Shown one piece after another: positions 6,455 through 10,448 of a DNA stretch of 10,448 nt. This DNA comes from Fischerella sp. (GTDB lineage: Bacteria; Cyanobacteriota; Cyanobacteriia; Cyanobacteriales; Nostocaceae), in NCBI GenBank assembly GCA_026419705.1, contig JANZYY010000143.1, positions 1 through 10,448 of the forward strand, read 5' to 3'. The notes below the pieces were generated by a model. That model searched no databases. It saw only the letters and a list, made by a program, of their open reading frames with translations, and was not told where the DNA came from. The translations under genes were made by a program, and so were the position numbers. Every line of letters begins with the position of its first letter. The first letter of the stretch is position 1.

Positions 6455-6509
6455 TGTTGATTGTTGTTTGCTGTTTGTTGCTTGAAACAAGCAACCAGCA
6501 ACTAGCAAT
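6455..6509. repeat. mirrored heptad array directly after the dnaK stop codon
   Basis: From the stop codon onward the DNA reads as 7-base units without loss of phase. First come G/T-rich units of the type TTGTTGT and TTGCTGT, then a turn, then A/C-rich units AAGCAAC, CAGCAAC and TAGCAAT. At the turn GTTGCTTG (6477-6484) and CAAGCAAC (6488-6495) form a perfect 8-bp stem with an AAA loop. It probably lies in the dnaK 3' untranslated region, before the terminator. Confidence 0.6.
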
Positions 6510-6527
6510 TCACAAATTTACACTAAC

Positions 6528-6567
6528 AATAACCACTCAATGTGTATCTTTGGGTGGTTATTTTTTG
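6528..6567 (+). terminator. intrinsic terminator of dnaK
   Basis: AATAACCAC (6528-6536) and GTGGTTATT (6554-6562) form a perfect 9-bp stem, extended by a few loop-side pairs, and the right arm runs into TTTTTT. It is the clearest terminator in the window. A second perfect palindrome, TGATTTGA-tat-TCAAATCA (6566-6584), follows at once. Confidence 0.75.
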
Positions 6568-6599
6568 ATTTGATATTCAAATCATAGAGCCGAGTCTTC

Positions 6600-6726
6600 A
6601 GAAATCAGGCGTTGCACTAAACAGGGTAAACAATGAACCACTAAGTCGCTAAGACACCAAGAATTGAGTTTTCTATTTGTAATAGAAAATAAATTCATCT
6701 TCCAGTCTCTGCAACGCCAGAAATCA
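6600..6726. mobile_element. probable MITE, 111 bp with 8-bp target duplication
   Basis: The ends GGCGTTGCA (6608-6616) and TGCAACGCC (6710-6718) are exact 9-bp inverted repeats. Immediately outside them lies the same 8-bp word AGAAATCA in direct orientation, at 6600-6607 and 6719-6726. Terminal inverted repeats inside a direct duplication are the signature of transposition. The 111-bp body has no transposase and contains a strong internal hairpin, TTTTCTATT (6669-6677) with AATAGAAAA (6681-6689), extended outwards by GAATT/AATTC. A 38-codon minus-strand frame inside it is probably chance. It sits between the dnaK terminator and the 3' end of cnfR, and it would need a transposase supplied elsewhere in the genome. 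Confidence 0.65.
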
Positions 6727-6768
6727 AGCAAAGGTTAAATGCAGAGTTTGGGTAAGAGCAGCGATGAA

Positions 6769-8355
6769 TTAAGCTATACCCAAAACTTTGCGTAAAACTA
6801 CTTGGTCTTCTAATTTGACTTTGAGGCGGCCTTTTTCGATGTCGCGAATCCAGCTTTGGCTTTTACCTGCTAACTTTGCTAATTCTCTTTGCGAAAGATT
6901 CAAGTTTTTTCGTGCCCGCGAAATTTGTTCGCCAAGTAAATCAGCCGTGGTTTTGGTTTTTCTTTTGTTTTTTGTAGTTCGCTGCTTTTTTTCTGAGTCT
7001 GCCAGTTGCTGTTCCCAATCTGGTGGTAGCGTGAAAGACAAAATCCGGGCATTCATTAGCAGATTCCACTTGCCACGAGGGCTGATGTCTGTCAAGCGAG
7101 AACCGTTGCTGCCATCATTAATCCAAAATTCTAATGCTTCGTCTGGATCTTCAGGAATATCGACTAGTTTTGCCCATAAAGGTTGTATGGCTGGTGGGTA
7201 TGTGACTGGGTCAAATACCGGTTTCATACCATAATGATTGAGAACCTCTAGATCGTGTTCAAAAGTTCGTAAAACTCGTTTGCGTTCTTCTCTTTGTCTG
7301 CACGCTAAAGCGATTTTCTCCTCACCGTAGGCAACGCGCATTAAGGTAGGAACTGTGATACGCTGAGAAGCACCCATTTTGGTTTTAAACAGCAACCACA
7401 GCATTAGTCGCGCCGCGCCTTCATGTTGCTGCCAAATACTCATGACTGTGGTTAATAAGGATTTTGGCAAGCTACCATATTGATAAAATGCGGTTCGTTC
7501 CTTGCATGCTTGTTTGTTTAGGAAATATTGGGCCCAAGTTCCCGCTTTGACTTTAAAGGTTAACCCAACAAGATATTTACATCCGAGTTCATCTTCTTGA
7601 AAATGGTGCTGAATTTTTACTAATTGCCACAAACGGCTTTGTTCTACAGAAAATCCCTTGATCATACCTTGTTGAGGCCAGTCAATAGAAATGATGAGTG
7701 AGCAAGCTTGCTGTACCAAGTTTTTAATTAAAGTCAGCTTGACATGCTTGCTCAAGTCTTTGCGTTTCTCTAAGCCCAAATATTTCTCAAGTTGACGCTC
7801 GTCAAGAATAAACTCTTGCTGCCAAGGCTGCTCTAAAGCTGTAGCATAAGCTGCAAAGATTAAATGAATGCAAGCTGCTCTAATATCCAGCGCTGCAATT
7901 GCCCCTAACTCTGATACAGGATCGCTACTATCGGGTGATTTAGTCAGATGAAAAGCGATCGCTCCCTTACCTTGGCTAACTTGGCGATGATAACGTAGGT
8001 TCCCTTGTTCATCTTTTTCCCAAGCTAACGATGTGCGTTGCGCCAACACATTGCAAGCTTCCCAAATCACAATTGCTGAAGCAAATGGGTTACTCTTTCC
8101 ATTAGAAAATAAATCTGGACTAGTAACCTCTCTTAGATCTACTTTGCATCTACCTCTTTTTGCATGCCAAGGCATGGGAGAATTTGTAGGGCAAGCTATC
8201 ACGCATTGTGGTTCGGGATAGTAACCTTCGCAATCATTACAAAGGCACGGATCAATCCAGTATTCATCGTTCTCGATTTTGATAGCACCTGTAGGACATT
8301 GGGGACGGCAGTTGTCACATCCAACGCAACTATTGTTAGGAATTGTATAAGGCAT
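6769..8355 (-). CDS. cnfR: CnfR/PatB, ferredoxin-HTH transcriptional activator of nitrogen-fixation genes
   Basis: This is a DNA-binding activator that turns on nif genes under low oxygen. The name patB comes from Anabaena, where mutants have heterocyst and nitrogen-fixation defects; cnfR is used for the same family in Leptolyngbya. The 528-residue product has a bacterial 2[4Fe-4S] ferredoxin domain at the N-terminus (residues 1-60), with Cys10-x2-Cys13-x2-Cys16-x3-Cys20-Pro and Cys39-x2-Cys42-x8-Cys51-x3-Cys55-Pro, plus an extra Cys37. A long middle region (about 60-465) has no motif I can name. An XRE-type helix-turn-helix lies at 471-528, with LSQRELAKLAGKSQSWIRDI as its core. A basic, Lys/Thr-rich linker precedes it. 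The clusters are the likely oxygen or redox sensor. It is divergent from fdxB across 920 bp, the same layout I recall around all2512 in Anabaena sp. PCC 7120. The ATG at 8355 has no clear Shine-Dalgarno sequence. Confidence 0.92.
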   Translation of the reverse strand: MPYTIPNNSCVGCDNCRPQCPTGAIKIENDEYWIDPCLCNDCEGYYPEPQCVIACPTNSPMPWHAKRGRCKVDLREVTSPDLFSNGKSNPFASAIVIWEACNVLAQRTSLAWEKDEQGNLRYHRQVSQGKGAIAFHLTKSPDSSDPVSELGAIAALDIRAACIHLIFAAYATALEQPWQQEFILDERQLEKYLGLEKRKDLSKHVKLTLIKNLVQQACSLIISIDWPQQGMIKGFSVEQSRLWQLVKIQHHFQEDELGCKYLVGLTFKVKAGTWAQYFLNKQACKERTAFYQYGSLPKSLLTTVMSIWQQHEGAARLMLWLLFKTKMGASQRITVPTLMRVAYGEEKIALACRQREERKRVLRTFEHDLEVLNHYGMKPVFDPVTYPPAIQPLWAKLVDIPEDPDEALEFWINDGSNGSRLTDISPRGKWNLLMNARILSFTLPPDWEQQLADSEKKQRTTKNKRKTKTTADLLGEQISRARKNLNLSQRELAKLAGKSQSWIRDIEKGRLKVKLEDQVVLRKVLGIA

Positions 8356-8815
8356 AAGGCTATTGCCACTTTACTCGTTGAGATGTTTGGCTCAAATTTC
8401 CTGGATGCGTCCTCTTTATTCACTACTCACTACCCTATTCTTTCGGCAAAATAGATTTGAATTGCCGTATTAACCACCCACATCTATATTCGGACTTACC
8501 ATCCAATTGGAAGCTATTCTATGCTTAATAAGCTGACAGAATCTAATTGAAATCTGGATTATCTATACATTTCACAAATACTTTTATAAAGTTGTTCGGA
8601 ATGAGCAAAAGATAAATTTTGTGAAATTTTTCCTCCTCAACAACAGCCGCATATCTTACCTTTAATAAAAACCTGTAAAGCGGTACTTTGAAACGAGATT
8701 ATTAATAATATTAATATTTAACAAAAATTATTATTCTGTCAATTGGTTTACATTTTTCTGTTTTCCAGTCATGCTTTGTAAGCAAAAATCACAAAATCAA
8801 GAAAAGTAGAAGTTC

Positions 8816-8845
8816 GTAGACACAAAGCGGCTACCACAGGTAGAC
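8816..8845. repeat. short dispersed-repeat fragment with direct GTAGACA and hairpin
   Basis: GTAGACA occurs at 8816-8822 and again at 8840-8846, 24 bases apart. Between the copies, CTACC (8831-8835) pairs with GGTAG (8839-8843) around a 3-base loop. I recall GTAGACGC...GCGGCTACC...GTAGAC sequences as abundant intergenic repeats in Nostoc-like genomes; this copy seems to be a degenerate one. A further GC-rich palindrome, GTGCC-G-GGCAC, lies at 8902-8912. Confidence 0.4.
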
Positions 8846-9100
8846 AACCCAAAAAGCAGCAAAAGTTTGAGGTCATAGCAACTACTGCCAGATGTGAAGC
8901 GGTGCCGGGCACGTGGTGCAAGATGTCGAGCGTGCAAAGTTATTGCAAAAAAATATCATCTCGATCGTAAACCTCTGCATTACTTTGAAAGTGATAGGCT
9001 ATTAGTGATTAACAAGCAATCATTAGTTATTTTGTCAATGTACTAGCAACATACATATTTGTGGTTGTTAAATCAGCACTCACTATTATCAATAAATAAT

Positions 9101-9131
9101 TTTATTTAGCTGGGTAATTAAACTAAATAAA
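9101..9131. repeat. inverted repeat in the fdxB upstream region
   Basis: TTTATTTAG (9101-9109) and CTAAATAAA (9123-9131) are perfect complements separated by 13 bases, about 145 bp before the fdxB start. It could be an operator or simply an AT-rich hairpin. It is not followed by a T-run. Confidence 0.4.
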
Positions 9132-9264
9132 TTAGCCATTCTTACTTGTGAAAGTTAAGAAATTATGACTATGTAAATCGTTATGTTTGAACATTTAAAA
9201 CAGATAATTAAGGTTATGGTAGGATGAGTGTAACAGCGCAAATATAGTTATAGACAAGTTGCAA

Positions 9265-9268
9265 AAGG
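9265..9268 (+). promoter_or_regulatory. ribosome-binding site of fdxB
   Basis: AAGG lies seven bases before the ATG at 9276, a good Shine-Dalgarno spacing, and supports this start. Confidence 0.55.
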
Positions 9269-9275
9269 TAAATTC

Positions 9276-9569
9276 ATGGGAGTACTAACAGGATTGACAT
9301 TTGGTGGGAAAACTTGGACACCCAAATTCGTGCAGTCAATAGATGAACATAAGTGCATCGGCTGCGGCAGATGCTTTAAAATTTGCGGACATGATGTGCT
9401 ATTGTTGCGGGCAATGAACGAAGAAGGCCAATTCGTAGACGATGAAGATGATGATGAAATTGAAAAAAAAGTGATGACTGTTGCCCATCCAGAAAACTGT
9501 ATTGGCTGCGAAGCTTGCTCAAGAATTTGCCCGAAAAATTGCTACACTCATGTTGAATTGAACAACTAA
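9276..9569 (+). CDS. fdxB: nif-type ferredoxin III, 2[4Fe-4S]
   Basis: This is a small soluble electron carrier of the nitrogen-fixation system, with low-potential clusters; a role as electron donor in nitrogenase function or cofactor assembly is inferred from the family. The 97-residue product has Cys27-x2-Cys30-x2-Cys33-x3-Cys37-Gly and Cys75-x2-Cys78-x2-Cys81-x3-Cys85-Pro, each with the bacterial ferredoxin spacing. The first motif ends in Gly rather than Pro. The two motifs are separated by 37 residues that include a strongly acidic stretch DDEDDDE (55-61). The N-terminal GLTFGGKTWTPKFV is typical of the nif-specific ferredoxin III family. An extra Cys89 follows the second motif. cnfR is divergent upstream and a cox operon lies downstream, as expected in heterocystous cyanobacteria. 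The 567-bp gap to coxB suggests separate transcription. Confidence 0.92.
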   Translation: MGVLTGLTFGGKTWTPKFVQSIDEHKCIGCGRCFKICGHDVLLLRAMNEEGQFVDDEDDDEIEKKVMTVAHPENCIGCEACSRICPKNCYTHVELNN

Positions 9570-9621
9570 GTATGAGTAGTATTTTTTATTTGTAAAGGAC
9601 GGCTCGTAGACAAGAAGAAAA

Positions 9622-9661
9622 AGCATACTATGACAGCTAGAGGGGAATGCTCTCTTTTTTT
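9622..9661 (+). terminator. possible terminator of fdxB
   Basis: AGCAT (9622-9626) can pair with ATGCT (9647-9651) around a 20-base loop, and AGAG/CTCT offers a competing inner stem. A CTC and a run of seven T (9655-9661) follow. The T-run is convincing, but the stem is weak. Confidence 0.4.
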
Positions 9662-9943
9662 ATTAAAAATCTCAGTCAGGTTCAGAATAAACAAATTTGT
9701 GAACAGCAAATGTTAGTTATTAACAGATTAAAAATTGCTGGAAAACTAGCCTCATCTAAAATGAATTATATAACCGACTGATTTATATGTATGGAAGCTT
9801 TGAATCAAGAAAGATAAGTTAAAAGATGTTTAAATTCCCACCAAAGTCTGGCGATCGCCTCGACAATTAATAAGTAACAGAACTTGGGTTCAGAAGGTGT
9901 AATACCATTAGCAATCCAACATATTTGCAAAATGCTCCGTCTG

Positions 9944-10020
9944 GTTTGTTGTTTGTTGTTTGTTGTTTGGAATAATCAACTAATAACCATCAACAATCAA
10001 CAAGAAACTACCAACAACCT
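9944..10020. repeat. mirrored heptad array upstream of coxB
   Basis: Three exact GTTTGTT units (9944-9964) and a GTTTGGA are followed, in unbroken 7-base phase, by seven units, mostly of the form ACnAnnA (ACCATCA, ACAATCA, ACAAGAA, ACTACCA and similar), ending with ACAACCT at 10020. The G/T arm and the A/C arm are broadly complementary, so the array can form an imperfect hairpin. This is the heptanucleotide STRR type of repeat known from heterocystous cyanobacteria. Confidence 0.65.
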
Positions 10021-10136
10021 TGACAATTTCCAGGCTTAAACAAAATTATTCTCTTCTCTGGCGTGGGTTATACATCAAGCTGGAATAAAACAGGCGAGAG
10101 TCACACCTTGAACGACGTTTTTCAGAGCAGGTATGT

Positions 10137-10448
10137 ATGCAACAAATTCCTGTTTCGCTGTTAACCCTAGTTGCTGGGGTAATCATCACACTCTTCAGCC
10201 TTTGGGTTGGTCAAAATCATGGTCTACTGCCGATACAGGCATCTGAACAAGCGCCCTTAGTAGACGGGTTTTTCAACATTATGGTGACAATTGCCACTGC
10301 TTTGTTTGTAGTGGTAGAAGGAACCATTTTGATTTTTTTGGTGAAGTTCCGTCATCGTAAGGGCGATGATACAGATGGTCTGCCTATTGAGGGCAATTTA
10401 CCCTTAGAAGTATTTTGGACGGCAATTCCAACCATCATAGTCCTTGGC
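10137..10448 (+). CDS. coxB: cytochrome c oxidase subunit II, 5' part (cut by the window edge)
   Basis: Subunit II of an aa3-type terminal oxidase accepts electrons from cytochrome c or plastocyanin through its CuA centre. The first 104 residues are present. A first membrane segment lies at about 6-24, a second at about 45-69, then the basic FRHRKG and the motif EGNLPLEVFWTAIPTIIV, which is typical of the subunit II N-terminal region. The CuA ligands would lie beyond the edge. AGG at 10129-10131 is a suitable ribosome-binding site for the ATG at 10137. An ATG four bases earlier is out of frame. Next to cnfR and fdxB, this is most likely the cox2 operon, which is heterocyst-specific in Anabaena sp. 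PCC 7120; coxA and coxC would follow to the right. The paralogue assignment is inferred from context. Confidence 0.92.
   Translation, partial: MQQIPVSLLTLVAGVIITLFSLWVGQNHGLLPIQASEQAPLVDGFFNIMVTIATALFVVVEGTILIFLVKFRHRKGDDTDGLPIEGNLPLEVFWTAIPTIIVLG

Larger units (their letters stand above)
8356..9275. promoter_or_regulatory. long AT-rich divergent control region between cnfR and fdxB
   Basis: These 920 bp contain no credible gene and must control both divergent units. On the minus strand TTGACA (8742-8737) is a perfect -35, but the base composition 17 bases on (AAATAT) is a poor -10. For fdxB, TATAGT at 9243-9248 is a five-of-six -10 without a -35 at the right distance, as expected for an activator-dependent promoter. 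TGTA-N9-TACA at 9039-9055 resembles the NtcA site GTAN8TAC but has one spacer base too many. A perfect 9-bp inverted repeat is at 9101-9131 and a repeat-like island at 8816-8845. A binding site for CnfR itself is possible, but I cannot assign one. Confidence 0.5.
9570..10136. other. spacer between fdxB and coxB
   Basis: No gene is visible. It contains the possible fdxB terminator, one HIP1 octamer (9851-9858), a mirrored heptad array (9944-10020), and a perfect -35 hexamer TTGACA at 10020-10025 directly at the end of the array, without a good -10 at 16-18 bases. No GTAN8TAC NtcA site was found. The coxB promoter must lie here, because the gene is more than 500 bp from fdxB. Confidence 0.5.

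Noticed and set aside
6047..6508. 153-codon minus-strand frame over the dnaK 3' end
   Set aside because: It lies antisense to the DnaK lid and tail, and its cysteine-rich composition is that of a shadow frame.
6585..6701. 38-codon minus-strand frame inside the MITE
   Set aside because: It has no ribosome-binding site and is made of hairpin and repeat sequence (CTTAGCGACTTAGTGGTT type).
8199..8423. 74-codon minus-strand frame overlapping the cnfR start
   Set aside because: It runs through the ferredoxin domain of cnfR in a wrong frame; the cysteine motifs make the cnfR frame certain.
9039..9055. NtcA binding site upstream of fdxB
   Set aside because: The half-sites GTA and TAC are separated by nine bases, not eight, and the site is over 200 bp from the start. 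It is kept only as a near miss.

Overview
The window looks like a chromosomal segment of a filamentous, heterocyst-forming cyanobacterium (Nostoc/Anabaena/Calothrix type). Four things point there. The HIP1 octamer GCGATCGC occurs at least nine times. Heptad-phased and palindromic repeats fill the spacers. The proteins read as cyanobacterial versions of their families. The right end carries a cnfR/patB - fdxB - coxB2 arrangement, which I recall from Anabaena sp. PCC 7120 as the patB and cox2 neighbourhood.

Left part (1-2058): a possible gene end at the left edge, a repeat-containing spacer, then the minus-strand pair of a 70-residue proline-rich protein gene and ychF (universal GTPase-fold ATPase), 43 bp apart and probably co-transcribed.

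Middle (2059-4549): a short-form Orn/Lys/Arg decarboxylase whose frame has absorbed two hairpin-type repeats. After it lies about 950 bp that looks empty but holds the frameshifted C-terminal remnant of a tRNA-dihydrouridine synthase gene, a GC-rich hairpin repeat, and two tail-to-tail small reading frames. One of these small frames is divergent from dnaK, looks protein-like and is interrupted by a single amber codon.

Right part (4550-10448): dnaK (DnaK2-like, 634 aa) with a downstream terminator; a probable 111-bp MITE with 9-bp inverted termini and an 8-bp target duplication; cnfR/patB on the minus strand, a ferredoxin-HTH activator of nitrogen-fixation genes; a 920-bp AT-rich divergent control region; fdxB (nif-type ferredoxin III); and the 5' part of coxB, probably of the heterocyst cytochrome c oxidase. 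In function this end belongs to diazotrophy: CnfR switches on nitrogenase genes when oxygen is low, FdxB is a low-potential electron carrier of the nif system, and the terminal oxidase consumes the oxygen that would poison nitrogenase.

No rRNA, tRNA, CRISPR array, transposase gene or phage gene was seen. I found no wholly new multi-gene system. The least expected items are the amber-interrupted small gene upstream of dnaK, the MITE, the in-frame repeat insertions in the decarboxylase, and the mirrored heptad arrays.
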